Positions 15,596-23,767 of a stretch of 32,890 bases of DNA are shown one piece after another. The translations under genes were made by a program, and so were the position numbers. The notes under the pieces are model-generated. The model was given only the letters and a program-made list of their open reading frames with translations. It was not told the origin of the DNA and made no database searches. Source of the DNA: an uncultured Succinivibrionaceae bacterium (lineage in GTDB: Bacteria > Pseudomonadota > Gammaproteobacteria > Enterobacterales > Succinivibrionaceae); contig CALXNX010000027.1 of assembly GCA_944389865.1 (NCBI GenBank), positions 1 through 32,890 of the forward strand, given 5' to 3'. Each line of letters starts with the position of its first letter. The stretch's first letter is position 1.

Positions 15596-16491
15596 TGCGC
15601 CCCCTCAGCAGTTTCTGCGGCAGTCTGAGTCGGCGCGCTTTCGGGCAGCTTCTGGAAGCTCTGGGTTAAAGTGATGCCGTCGCTGACGCGTACAAAGCGA
15701 ATCGACAGAGCCGGGCCGCTGGATAAGCGTCTTACCGTCGAAACAATCAGATAAGGGATCTGATGGGAACGGAGCGTGCGAATAGTCAGCGGCAGAGTGG
15801 CGGAGGTGCCGGCGTTCTGGCTCACGCCCTGTTCAATTGCGGTCTTATCCTGTGCGCTTACCGTCTGCAGCAGATCACTGCTCTGCAGCGCTGCATTGAT
15901 GGCCGGGCTTAAATCACTGATGCAGTCCAAATAGGCATCCGGCACAATGGTCGGGGCGGCATATACCATGCCAGGCTCAATCTTGAGCTTGGAGGCCAAT
16001 GCGGCGGTCATGCTCTGCGCTAAGGACTGCGCGGCCGGACCCTGGGCAAAATCACAGCTGCCGCCCAGGTTGGAGCCGGTAGCGTAGGTGGGGAGCAGAT
16101 CGCCGGCGCTGTGCGGACGCGGCGCAGCGGTTAAGATCTCAGGCTCAGCTCCCTGTGCCGGCGCTGCGATGGCCCCTAAGAAGGCTTCATTAGATTCTGC
16201 AGCCTGAGGCTGGCCTTCGTCTTCTAAAGCCGGAGTCTGAGTGCCGCGAATATCCGCGCCCTGCAGATCTAAAGCGGTTCCCTGCGGAGCATGCTGTATT
16301 GCTGAAGGCTGGGCCGGCTGCGGGCGCAGCTCGTCCTCAGTTAAGACCGGAGCAGGCGGCGGCTCAACGCTGGGAAGCGGTGCCGGCTCGGGCTCAGTGC
16401 TTAATAGAGAGTTTAAATTACAGCCTGATAATAAGACTGAAGCCAGTGCCGCACTGAGCACGGCAGGGGATAAATGCAGGGTTAATTTCAT
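15592..16491 (-). CDS. lpoB: LpoB-like outer-membrane lipoprotein
   Basis: A 299-residue predicted lipoprotein. Residues 1-23 form a signal peptide ending in a lipobox (LLSG-C24). A long proline/alanine/glutamine-rich linker follows, then a globular C-terminal part of about 150 residues (LAQSMTAALASKL… to …FVRVSDGITLTQ). This layout, the C-terminal pattern and the position after hinT match E. coli hinT-ycfL-lpoB, where LpoB activates the peptidoglycan synthase PBP1b. The ycfL gene is absent. Identification is by layout and synteny; the similarity is distant and another lipoprotein family is possible. The ATG at 16491 is preferred because it gives a normal signal peptide. Its local SD (GGA) is weak, and a strong AGGAGG lies far upstream at 16549-16544, with a hairpin between. 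Confidence 0.58.
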   Translation of the reverse strand: MKLTLHLSPAVLSAALASVLLSGCNLNSLLSTEPEPAPLPSVEPPPAPVLTEDELRPQPAQPSAIQHAPQGTALDLQGADIRGTQTPALEDEGQPQAAESNEAFLGAIAAPAQGAEPEILTAAPRPHSAGDLLPTYATGSNLGGSCDFAQGPAAQSLAQSMTAALASKLKIEPGMVYAAPTIVPDAYLDCISDLSPAINAALQSSDLLQTVSAQDKTAIEQGVSQNAGTSATLPLTIRTLRSHQIPYLIVSTVRRLSSGPALSIRFVRVSDGITLTQSFQKLPESAPTQTAAETAEGAQ

Positions 16492-16508
16492 AAAATTCCG
16501 GCAGGGAG

Positions 16509-16531
16509 CCTTCCACTTATTCAAGTGAAGG
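16509..16531 (-). promoter_or_regulatory. Hairpin in the leader of the LpoB-like gene
   Basis: On the transcript CCTTC.ACTT pairs with AAGT.GAAGG (one bulged G, loop GAAT). It lies between a perfect AGGAGG (16549-16544) and the ATG at 16491. The TTG at 16524 is an alternative start only 18 bases from AGGAGG. The hairpin might influence start selection; no ligand or role can be read. Confidence 0.3.
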
Positions 16532-16687
16532 ATAAACTGCCGTCCTCCTGTAAATCAAATTGCGTTGAATTAGGATCTGCGTTTTGCAGCAGGCTTTAAT
16601 TTCCAGCATGCTGTTCAGATGCGTGAGCCGCAGCGCACTTTAAAACTGCCTGCAGCAGCGCTTTTAACCTCAGAGCGCAGATCCGGG

Positions 16688-16713
16688 ATCAGCATTGCGC
16701 GCTGCATGCTGAT
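16688..16713. other. Inverted repeat between hinT and the lipoprotein gene
   Basis: An 8-bp perfect inverted repeat (ATCAGCAT / ATGCTGAT, 10-base loop) lies 37 bp beyond the hinT stop. No U-tract follows in the leftward direction, so it is not a standard terminator; it might be an operator or mRNA-stabilising hairpin. The rest of the 16525-16749 gap holds no gene, although E. coli has ycfL here. Confidence 0.3.
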
Positions 16714-16749
16714 AACGCAGTCACTTTGCGGATTGGGGCCGCTGACGGC

Positions 16750-17112
16750 CTAAGCCTTTTTATCCGGGAAACCAAGGCCGCCTAATTTGCCGCCTGCGAG
16801 GAAGTGCATGTGCAGATGCGGCACTTCCTGCCCGCCGTCCGGACCGCAGTTGACGATCAGACGATAGCCGCTTTCAGCGACGCCGAAATCACGGGCCAGT
16901 TTGGCTGCCACGGTAAATAAGCGGCCTAAAGCGGGCTCGTCCTCAGCGGTCACATCGGAGACCTTAGGGATGGGCTTGTTGGTGACGATTAAGATATGAT
17001 GCTCGGCCTTGGGATTGATATCGGCAAAGGCGGAAACTAAATCGTCGTGATAAATGATCTTGGAAGGGATGGTACCGTTGATGATCTTGGTAAATAAAGT
17101 TTCTTCAGCCAT
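16750..17112 (-). CDS. hinT: HIT-family purine nucleoside phosphoramidase HinT
   Basis: A 120-residue HIT-family hydrolase of adenosine phosphoramidates and aminoacyl-adenylates. The histidine triad is H99-L-H101-M-H103 in [16 protein letters not shown], and the N-terminal [19 protein letters not shown] is typical of HinT. Length agrees with E. coli HinT (119). The gene is leftward and followed by the LpoB-like lipoprotein, the order seen in E. coli apart from the missing ycfL. An extended -10 (TGCTATAAT) and a 7-1-7 inverted repeat lie upstream. Confidence 0.94.
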   Translation of the reverse strand: MAEETLFTKIINGTIPSKIIYHDDLVSAFADINPKAEHHILIVTNKPIPKVSDVTAEDEPALGRLFTVAAKLARDFGVAESGYRLIVNCGPDGGQEVPHLHMHFLAGGKLGGLGFPDKKA

Positions 17113-17162
17113 GCTGTGCGCTCCTTGCTGCGCCTCTTTAACCTGATGCGCTTTTAAACTAA

Positions 17163-17183
17163 AATCTGCCGCAGATTATAGCA
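17163..17183 (-). promoter_or_regulatory. hinT promoter with overlapping inverted repeat
   Basis: Reading leftward, TGC TATAAT (17183-17175) is an extended -10 with no clear -35. Overlapping it is the perfect inverted repeat AATCTGC-C-GCAGATT (17163-17177), placed around the -10 and start site where a repressor would block transcription. The operator role is inference. Confidence 0.42.
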
Positions 17184-17223
17184 CGGCCGCCCGCTGCGGC
17201 CCCGAGCTGCACGGGGGAGCTCT

Positions 17224-18090
17224 ATGACCTGTTTAGTTGATTCACACTGTCACTTAAATTCCTTAAGCCTTAAGGGCAAGGCCGGCGCGACGCTGCCTGA
17301 AATCGTTATGCGCGCTAAGGCTGCGGGCCTTACTCATGCCCTATGCGTGGCCTGCACTCCGCAGGAATACGCGCAGATGACCGCTGCTGTTAAGGATTTT
17401 CCGGGCATTTACCGATCCGCCGGCGTGCATCCTTTAAATTTGGAGGAAGCAGGGGATTGGCGCGAGGAGGATTTAAGCGCCTGTCTGCAGGATCCTCAAG
17501 CTGTCGCTTTAGGCGAAACGGGACTTGATTACCACTATGCAGCCGAAACCCGCCGTCAGCAGCTTGACTCTTTTGCCCGGCAGATTGATTTAGCGGTGAG
17601 CCTGAAAAAGCCTCTTATCATCCATGCCCGCGAGGCCTATCAGGATACTCTAGCGCTGATGCGCAGTCATCAGGCGCGCGACTGCGGGGGCGTGATGCAC
17701 TGCTTCTGCGACTGCCGCGAGATGGCGCGCGACTGCCTGGATCTGGGCTATTACATCTCCTTTTCGGGCATTGTGACCTTTAAGGCCGGCGAGAATGTGC
17801 GTCAGGCTGCGCGCTATGTGCCGCTGGATCGCATGCTTGTCGAGACCGACTGCCCGTATTTAGCGCCGGTACCGGTGCGCGGCGTGGAAAATGAGCCTGC
17901 TTTTGTGCGCTATACCTTAGAGTTTTTAGCCGGCTTAAAGGGAGTGAGTGCGGCGCAGTTGGCTGATATTACCTCACGCAATTTTGCTGAGCTCTTTAAG
18001 GTTGATTTGTCAGGGCCCAATCTGCAGCAGTATCAGGGGCCGGAATTTTCAACCTATAAAATAGAACCTTTCAGCCGTCCCTTATCATAA
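17224..18090 (+). CDS. ycfH: TatD-family metal-dependent hydrolase
   Basis: A 288-residue TIM-barrel hydrolase of the TatD family (3'-5' DNase/exonuclease activity in studied members). Metal ligands are visible: H8 and H10 in VDSHCHLN, E98 in ALGETGLDYHY, H134 in LIIHARE, H159 in MHCFCDC, and D209 in LVETDCPYL. Among paralogues it is closest in look to E. coli YcfH. YcfH is also in the hinT neighbourhood of the E. coli chromosome, which suits this position divergent from hinT. The C-terminus is about 20 residues longer than the usual 265. A GGGGGAG precedes the ATG at a short 4-base distance. Confidence 0.88.
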   Translation: MTCLVDSHCHLNSLSLKGKAGATLPEIVMRAKAAGLTHALCVACTPQEYAQMTAAVKDFPGIYRSAGVHPLNLEEAGDWREEDLSACLQDPQAVALGETGLDYHYAAETRRQQLDSFARQIDLAVSLKKPLIIHAREAYQDTLALMRSHQARDCGGVMHCFCDCREMARDCLDLGYYISFSGIVTFKAGENVRQAARYVPLDRMLVETDCPYLAPVPVRGVENEPAFVRYTLEFLAGLKGVSAAQLADITSRNFAELFKVDLSGPNLQQYQGPEFSTYKIEPFSRPLS

Positions 18091-18114
18091 AGCTGATTTG
18101 AGCAGGGCTTACAG

Positions 18115-18145
18115 CCAAGAGGCCCGCACGCGGCGAGCCTCTTGG
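18115..18145. terminator. Hairpin between convergent tatD-family and dsbB genes
   Basis: A perfect 9-bp stem (CCAAGAGGC / GCCTCTTGG) with a 13-base GC-rich loop lies between the convergent stops at 18090 and 18174. Its position suggests a bidirectional terminator, but no U-tract follows on either strand. A loosely matching outer pair (GAGCAG / CTGCTC) surrounds it. Confidence 0.42.
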
Positions 18146-18173
18146 GGAATGTTATCTCTGCTCAATCCTACAC

Positions 18174-18713
18174 TCAGCGATAGTAGCGCTGATAATCGCG
18201 CCTCTTTTTCTTAAAGAACTCAGCGATAAAGAAGAACAGCGCGCATACAATGCCGCAGGCAAAGGAGATGAAGATCCACTCGGGCATATTGAGCCCTAAT
18301 AAGCTCCAGTTAAGCGGACCGCAGGCGCCGGTAGGCTGAAACATCCACGGCAGCCACTCATCCAGCGGCAGGAAGGAGGGAAAATGAGCGCGCAGGGAGC
18401 AGGAAGCGCCCAAGCCGGTATTGCTGTACTCGGCCATGTGGGCAAAAGCTGTAAGCGCTCCGCCGACGGATCCGGCAAGGAAGATCAGCTCGGCCAGCAC
18501 CCGGGTTAAAAACAGTCCCGGGGCCAGCAGGCCGATTAAACCTGCTGCAATGAAGCTTAAATAAAAGGCTCTTTCATAAACGCAGTTGACGCAGGGGTCA
18601 AGCCGCAGACCATACTGAAAGTACAGACCGCAGCCTTCGAGCACTAAGCCCAGTACCGCTAAGGCAATCCAGCACCAGCGGCTGCTGGAGATGGATTGGA
18701 TTAAATGGATCAC
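18174..18713 (-). CDS. dsbB: Disulfide bond formation protein DsbB
   Basis: A 179-residue inner-membrane protein that reoxidises DsbA and passes electrons to quinone. Four membrane helices are visible. The first redox pair is C41-V-N-C44 in DPCVNCVYERAF, at the same positions as E. coli DsbB; the second pair is C105 (GASCSL) and C131 (TGACGPLNW), one residue from E. coli's. The start is a GTG with AAGGAG five bases upstream; the nearest ATG just ahead (ATGTGA) is immediately closed. It follows nhaB by 35 bp on the same strand, repeating the E. coli nhaB-dsbB pair. The C-terminus is unusually basic (KKKRRDYQRYYR). Confidence 0.93.
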   Translation of the reverse strand: MIHLIQSISSSRWCWIALAVLGLVLEGCGLYFQYGLRLDPCVNCVYERAFYLSFIAAGLIGLLAPGLFLTRVLAELIFLAGSVGGALTAFAHMAEYSNTGLGASCSLRAHFPSFLPLDEWLPWMFQPTGACGPLNWSLLGLNMPEWIFISFACGIVCALFFFIAEFFKKKRRDYQRYYR

Positions 18714-18748
18714 ATCAGCTCCTTGTGATGAATTAAACTGCGTCTATT

Positions 18749-20341
18749 TTAATTGCCTGCCGCACCGCCTGCAACCTCAGAAGCGTGCAGAATGTCGCCG
18801 GAGATGATCCAGCCCTGATCGATCATGTACTGCGTCATATCCGGCAGCAGGAAGGTGGTGCACACCAGGCCCACTAAGGTCAGTACGATAGTGTAGGGCA
18901 GAGCCATCCACAGCATCTTGACGTAGGACAGACGGATTAACGGCGCCAGAGCGGAAGTGAGCAGGAATAAGAAGGCGGACTGACCATTCGGGGTGGCCAC
19001 GGACGGCAGGTTGGTACCGGTATTGATGGCAATGGCTAAGTGGTCAAACTGCTCGCCGGAGATCACGCCTGACACCATGGCGTCGTAAACCTGCTCAATA
19101 TAGATGGTAGCGACGAATACGTTATCGCTGACTGAGGATAAAATGCCGTTGGCCATATAGAAAATCGGCAGCTGCGCCTCAGGCGGAGAGGACAGCACCC
19201 ACTCAATTAACGGATTGAAGAGCTGCTGCTCGCCGATTACGGTTACTACCGCAAAGAATACGCACAAAAGGGAGCAGAACGGCAGACTCTCGGTGAAGGC
19301 CTTGCCCAGCTCCTCTTCTGAGGTAACGCCGCAGAAGGCGGTGGCAAAAATGATAATGGACAGACCAATGAGACCTACTGCCGCTAAGTGGAAAGCCAGA
19401 CCGATGATAAGCCATACGCAGCAGACCGCCTGAATGGCAAGCTTTAACTTATCACGCTTATTTAAAGAAGCAGTAGTCTGCTCGTCGCGGTCAGATAAGA
19501 TTTTGCGTACGCTTTCGGGCATCTCGTAGCCGAAGCCGAAGAGCTTGAAGTGCTCAATCAAGAGGCAGGTAGCTAAGCCGCAGATTAAGACCGGCATCGA
19601 AACCGGAGCAACGCGCAGCGCAAATTCGGCAAAGTTCCAGCCGGCCACGCCGCCTACAATAATGTTCTGGGGCTCGCCCACTAAGGTGCAGACGCCGCCT
19701 AAAGCCGTACCTACGGCCGCGTGCATTAAGATGGAGCGCAGATAGCCGCGGAACTGATCTAAATCAGCCTGCGAGGTCTTAGGGACATATCTGTCGTCTG
19801 ATAAGCGGGATGTGGCCGCATCGCCGCAAATGGTCTGATGATAGAGCGCATACATGCCGATGCAGATGGCGATGATCACGGCCAGCACGGTTAAAGCATC
19901 TAAGAAGGCCGATAAGAACGCGCCCATGATGCAGAAAATGATGGCGCTGACATGATGATTTTTAATCTTAACTAAGAGTTTGGTGAAGACGAAAAGCAGC
20001 AGATCGCGCACGAAGTGAATGCCGGCTACCATGAACATTAAAAGCAGTATCACCTCTAAGTTCGCTCCAATCTCCTCGCGCACATGATCCATTTCGCACA
20101 GGCCGATGAAGCAGGCTTCAATGGTCAGCAGGCCGCCCGGCTGCAGCGGATAGCATTTAAGCGCCATGGCCAGGGTGAAGATGAACTCAGCTACCAGCAT
20201 CCAGCCGGCTAAGACCGGCGAAATAGTAAAGGTTACCAGCGGATTGAGGATGAGGCAGGCCAGGATGAAAAGCTTGTACCACACCGGCGCAGTGCCCATG
20301 AAGTTCAAGCCGAAAGCTTTGGTGTAGGTTAGTGTAGCCAT
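18749..20341 (-). CDS. nhaB: Na+/H+ antiporter NhaB
   Basis: A 530-residue inner-membrane antiporter that exports sodium in exchange for protons. The N-terminus KAFGLNFMGTAPVWYKL and GGLLTIEACFIGL match NhaB. So do the intramembrane EPQNIIVGGVAGWNF segment and SVSDNVFVATIYIEQVYDA, and about twelve hydrophobic helices are present. E. coli NhaB has 513 residues; the extra length is mainly at the C-terminus (…ISGDILHASEVAGGAAGN). AAGGA is seven bases before the ATG. It begins the leftward nhaB-dsbB unit and is divergent from yidE across 344 bp. Confidence 0.94.
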   Translation of the reverse strand: MATLTYTKAFGLNFMGTAPVWYKLFILACLILNPLVTFTISPVLAGWMLVAEFIFTLAMALKCYPLQPGGLLTIEACFIGLCEMDHVREEIGANLEVILLLMFMVAGIHFVRDLLLFVFTKLLVKIKNHHVSAIIFCIMGAFLSAFLDALTVLAVIIAICIGMYALYHQTICGDAATSRLSDDRYVPKTSQADLDQFRGYLRSILMHAAVGTALGGVCTLVGEPQNIIVGGVAGWNFAEFALRVAPVSMPVLICGLATCLLIEHFKLFGFGYEMPESVRKILSDRDEQTTASLNKRDKLKLAIQAVCCVWLIIGLAFHLAAVGLIGLSIIIFATAFCGVTSEEELGKAFTESLPFCSLLCVFFAVVTVIGEQQLFNPLIEWVLSSPPEAQLPIFYMANGILSSVSDNVFVATIYIEQVYDAMVSGVISGEQFDHLAIAINTGTNLPSVATPNGQSAFLFLLTSALAPLIRLSYVKMLWMALPYTIVLTLVGLVCTTFLLPDMTQYMIDQGWIISGDILHASEVAGGAAGN

Positions 20342-20685
20342 TAGTGATTCCTTATTAAAAGTGCAGCGTATCTAATGCAGTCCCGCTCGCAGTGGCATTT
20401 TACTCTTAAAAAATGCGCGCCCCCCCGCGCCGGACGGCTTCTAAGGCCGATTAATGCGTAGATTGTGAGCTTTAGCAAGTTTTGTGCAGCAGTGCAGCGG
20501 CTGAGGCATTGCAGCAGTGCCCTGAAAATTGGATATGCCTTGTTTCTGCAGGTCTTGATCTGCAGGTCTGCTGCCTGTTAAATGCGCGAGACGGCGCGCA
20601 AAAGCGCAGTCCGGCGGCCGCTTTTTAACATTAAATCTGTTAAAATTAGCCGTTCTCTCGATTTTTGCTAAGGCAAGGGAATTTT
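20342..20685. promoter_or_regulatory. nhaB/yidE divergent intergenic region
   Basis: These 344 bp hold no gene. A run of seven C at 20420-20426 is embedded in GC-rich sequence about 80 bp upstream of nhaB. Nearer yidE, an inverted repeat TTAACA-(7 bp)-TGTTAA (20625-20643) overlaps the AT-rich segment with TAAAAT (20641-20646), which could serve as the yidE -10. Placement of an operator on the -10 would suit a repressor. Neither -35 is clear. Confidence 0.4.
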
Positions 20686-22431
20686 ATGTCATCAGTAGCA
20701 TCTTTAACTTTAGCGATCTCGTGTGCTGCTGTACTCGGCATCCTGCTTGGCATGGTGCGCTACCGCGGCATCGGGCTGGGCATCGGAGGCGTGTTGTTCT
20801 CCGGCATTATTGTCGGTCACTTCTCGCATGAGTACTTCGGGCTCACTGTTCGCACGGCTGAAGGTCTGACTGCTGCCGGCAGCATCTTAAGCTACGTACA
20901 GGAGTTTGGTTTAATCCTGTTCGTTTATGCTATCGGCGTGCAGGTAGGTCCTTCATTCTTTGCTACCCTGCGCAGCATGGGCGCTAAGCTCATCGGCTGG
21001 GTAGTGGTGATCATCATTGCCGGATGCACTATCGCCCTGACTTTATTCTTCTGCGGCGTGGTGCCTATCGACGTGATGGTCGGCATGTATTCAGGCGCAA
21101 TTACCAATACCCCGGCTTTAGGCGCAGCCACCCAGATGATTCACGATGTGGGCGCAGCGCTCTCTGCCGGCGGCGCGGATGCGGTTTCTTTAGGCTTTAA
21201 CGAGCTGATGGTGCCGTCTGCCTACGCCATGGCCTATCCGTTCGGCGTCTGCGGTCTGCTCCTGACCATGATCCTGATCCGCTTAATCTTCCGCGTCAGC
21301 ATCGAAGACGAAGCCGATCGCTATTTCAAGAGCAAGGCTCAAGGTCAGCCCACCATCTCTACCGCCAATGTCAAGCTGGTCAATGCTGAGTATTTCGGCA
21401 GGACCATTGACGAGATCCCCGGCGTCAAGGACGGCTCGGTGGTGATTTCGCGCGTCAAGCGCGGCGCTGAACTCCTGGTCCCGCATCATGACTTAGTGCT
21501 GCAGGAAAATGATACTGTGCACTTAGTCGGCGTCCCGGCCAATGTCGGCAAAATCTCCAAGCTTATCGGCAAGCCGTCGGCAGAGCTTTTAACCACCCGC
21601 GGCACGCATATCTCCGTGCAGCGCTTAGTGGTTACCAACTCGCACCTTTACGGCCGCCCTTTAGGCTCCTTAAGTCTCGATACCCGTTTTGATTTAGTGG
21701 TTTCCCGCTTAATCAGAGCCGGCGTGCAGTTCATTCCGACCCCGGATATGAAGCTGCAGTTCGGCGATATCTTAAACGTGGTCGGTGAGGATGCTGCCAT
21801 CAAGGCTGCAGGCAAGGTGGTCGGCAACTCCAACGCTGAACTGCATAAGGTTCCGATGCTGCCGATCTTCATCGGCCTCATCTTAGGCATCTTATTGGGT
21901 TCCATTCCTATTCCGGTGTCCGGCGTGCCGGCCCCGATGAAGCTGGGTGTAGCCGGCGGTCCGCTGGTAATGGCTATTCTGCTGTCACGCTTTGGCGAGA
22001 CTCTGACCTTCAAGAAGATGCATTGGTACATTCCGGCTGCCGGTTTATCGGCGCTGCGTGAGATGGGCATTACGCTGTTCCTGTCCATAGTCGGCATCAA
22101 CGCCGGAGCTTCAGGCTTCTGGCAGACCCTGACCGCAGGCCCGGGCTTTACCTGGATGTGCTGGGCTACCCTCATCACCTTCCTGCCGATCTTTATCGTC
22201 GGCATCCTAGCCTTCAAGATTTCAAAGGTCAACTATCTGGTGCTGTGCGGCATGCTGGCAGGTTCTGCTACTGATCCTCCCGCTCTGGCCTTTGCCAACG
22301 GTCTGCATTCCAATCCGGAAGCTTCTTCCATGGGTTATGCGACCGTGTATCCTTTGACCATGTTCCTGCGCATTCTGTCGCCGCAGATCATGATCATCAT
22401 CGCGGTATTAGCCTCGGGCATGAGCATCTAA
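20686..22431 (+). CDS. yidE: AspT/YidE/YbjL-family transport protein
   Basis: A 581-residue putative antiporter closest to E. coli YidE (553). It has an N-terminal membrane half beginning VRYRGIGLGIGGVLFSGIIVGHF, with EFGLILFVYAIGVQVGPSFFATLR and the duplicated-family motif GAITNTPALGA. Two cytosolic RCK_C/TrkA-C domains follow (roughly residues 205-370; for example GDILNVVGEDAAIKA). The C-terminal membrane half contains GSATDPPALAFAN. AspT relatives exchange aspartate and alanine, but the YidE substrate is unknown. AAGGGA lies shortly before the ATG at 20686, so the alternative start 21 bp upstream is less likely. It is the first gene of a six-gene rightward run. Confidence 0.9.
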   Translation: MSSVASLTLAISCAAVLGILLGMVRYRGIGLGIGGVLFSGIIVGHFSHEYFGLTVRTAEGLTAAGSILSYVQEFGLILFVYAIGVQVGPSFFATLRSMGAKLIGWVVVIIIAGCTIALTLFFCGVVPIDVMVGMYSGAITNTPALGAATQMIHDVGAALSAGGADAVSLGFNELMVPSAYAMAYPFGVCGLLLTMILIRLIFRVSIEDEADRYFKSKAQGQPTISTANVKLVNAEYFGRTIDEIPGVKDGSVVISRVKRGAELLVPHHDLVLQENDTVHLVGVPANVGKISKLIGKPSAELLTTRGTHISVQRLVVTNSHLYGRPLGSLSLDTRFDLVVSRLIRAGVQFIPTPDMKLQFGDILNVVGEDAAIKAAGKVVGNSNAELHKVPMLPIFIGLILGILLGSIPIPVSGVPAPMKLGVAGGPLVMAILLSRFGETLTFKKMHWYIPAAGLSALREMGITLFLSIVGINAGASGFWQTLTAGPGFTWMCWATLITFLPIFIVGILAFKISKVNYLVLCGMLAGSATDPPALAFANGLHSNPEASSMGYATVYPLTMFLRILSPQIMIIIAVLASGMSI

Positions 22432-23264
22432 TGCGTCACGAGGCTGCAGGCCCCCGCTTTATCGGAGTAGGGGGCTTTCTGAAGGCCCTGATCATGGGCC
22501 TTACCGGCAGCTGCGCGCAGCTGCCTAAGTTTTTTCTCTGTCCACTGCTCTTTTTCCTGTGGCTGCCGCTGACCTTATGCTGTCCGCCGGCTGCCGTCTG
22601 GATCTTAGAGCGCGGCCGGAGAAAAAACTTAATCTCATCCTCTGCAGCATCATTTTCATCTTTAGAGCCGACAGCTGCGGAACGATCTTCCTTCGGCGCT
22701 TTTAAGACGCTGCTGCTCAGCGCAGCGCTCTATCTTGCCGCAGCGGCGCTGATCCTGGGGCTGCTGCAGCGCGCCGAGCAGGGCGTGCTGGCTGACGCTG
22801 CAGCAGCCGCGCAGACAGGCGGTCAGAGTCTGCAGCAACTGCTTGCCGCCATGGGCCGTCAGCTCTTTTTCTATCAGCTGTGCGCCGCCGCAGCCGGTAC
22901 AGTGCTGATCTTCGTCATCGGGGCGCTGACCTTTGCGCAGCTTCACGGTCAGACCTTCGGCACTGCTTTATCCTCTGCGCTTAAAGCTTTAGGCAAAAAC
23001 ATTCCGGGACTTGGCTGCATCATTCTTTTATTCTGGGTGCTGACTTTGGTGATTGAAAACACCTTTGCCGGCCTCAAGGTCGCAAGCCTCAGTGAGCCGG
23101 GGGCCTTTTGGTGGCAGCCGTACTATACCTGGGCCTTTTTAGCCCTGCGTGTTTATCTGCTGCAGGCGCTGTGCGTCACGCTGCTCTTAACAGCAGGCGG
23201 CGTGTTCGGCTTGTTCAATCTGTCCGTGCAGCGTCAGGCTGGGGACAGTTCCCGTCAGGATTAG
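22431..23264 (+). CDS. Hypothetical membrane protein downstream of yidE
   Basis: A 277-residue protein of no family I recognise. Hydrophobic segments lie near residues 33-58, 92-112, 146-168, 190-210 and 222-258 (the last long enough for one or two passes). A polar serine/arginine-rich loop at 60-88 and an alanine/glutamine-rich loop at 118-140 separate them. Its ATG overlaps the yidE stop (TAATG), so translation is probably coupled, and the ProX-type gene starts 8 bp after its stop. A role alongside the YidE transporter is possible but unsupported. Confidence 0.65.
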   Translation: MRHEAAGPRFIGVGGFLKALIMGLTGSCAQLPKFFLCPLLFFLWLPLTLCCPPAAVWILERGRRKNLISSSAASFSSLEPTAAERSSFGAFKTLLLSAALYLAAAALILGLLQRAEQGVLADAAAAAQTGGQSLQQLLAAMGRQLFFYQLCAAAAGTVLIFVIGALTFAQLHGQTFGTALSSALKALGKNIPGLGCIILLFWVLTLVIENTFAGLKVASLSEPGAFWWQPYYTWAFLALRVYLLQALCVTLLLTAGGVFGLFNLSVQRQAGDSSRQD

Positions 23265-23272
23265 GACCAATC

Positions 23273-23767
23273 ATGCTCGACCCTCAGGCGCTGCTTGACC
23301 TGCTCAAGGCAAAGCACATCCCTTATACTCTCTATTCCCATCCGCCGGTAGGGTCGGGGGACTGTGATGATCTCTTCCCCGCAATGAAAGGCGAGATCCT
23401 CAAGAATTTGGTCCTGCGCACCAAGAAGGGCAAACTGGTACTCTTCACGCTGCCTTTAAAGGCCCATGCCGATTTAAAGGCCATAGCCTCCGCCCTGGAG
23501 CTGCCGCGCTTTTCCTTTGCCCGGGTCAGTGATCTCTGTTTTATGGGGGTGCCGCCGGGCATGGTTACCCCGCTGGCGCTTCTCAACGATGTGGGGCATG
23601 AGATCTGTTATGCCGAGCCGGTGGAACTGTCTCAATATCCCTTAATTAACTGCCATCCGCTGCGCAATGATCACAGCATCGACATCGCGCTTAAGGACGT
23701 GCACGCACTGATAGCAGAAAGCGGGCATGAGATCATTAAGCTCAAAGGAGCGCTCCTTAATGGCTGA
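23273..23767 (+). CDS. YbaK/ProX-type aminoacyl-tRNA deacylase
   Basis: A 164-residue editing-domain protein of the YbaK/ProX superfamily, which hydrolyses mischarged tRNAs such as Ala-tRNA(Pro). Seen are the N-terminal LLKAKHIPYTLYSHPPV, a segment KNLVLRTKKGKLVLFTLP (the lysine usual in this fold), and the characteristic GVPPGMVTPLALLND loop, followed by CHPLRNDHSIDIALKDV. These point to the ProX/PrdX (ProXp-ala) branch rather than YbaK itself. The ATG at 23273 has AGGA six bases upstream; an open frame extending to 23108 lies inside the previous gene and is rejected. The stop lies 8 bp inside the downstream glycosylase gene. Confidence 0.85.
   Translation: MLDPQALLDLLKAKHIPYTLYSHPPVGSGDCDDLFPAMKGEILKNLVLRTKKGKLVLFTLPLKAHADLKAIASALELPRFSFARVSDLCFMGVPPGMVTPLALLNDVGHEICYAEPVELSQYPLINCHPLRNDHSIDIALKDVHALIAESGHEIIKLKGALLNG

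Noticed and set aside
21648-22232. 194-residue leftward open frame within yidE
   Set aside because: Antisense shadow produced by the codon bias of yidE; its composition is not that of a natural protein.
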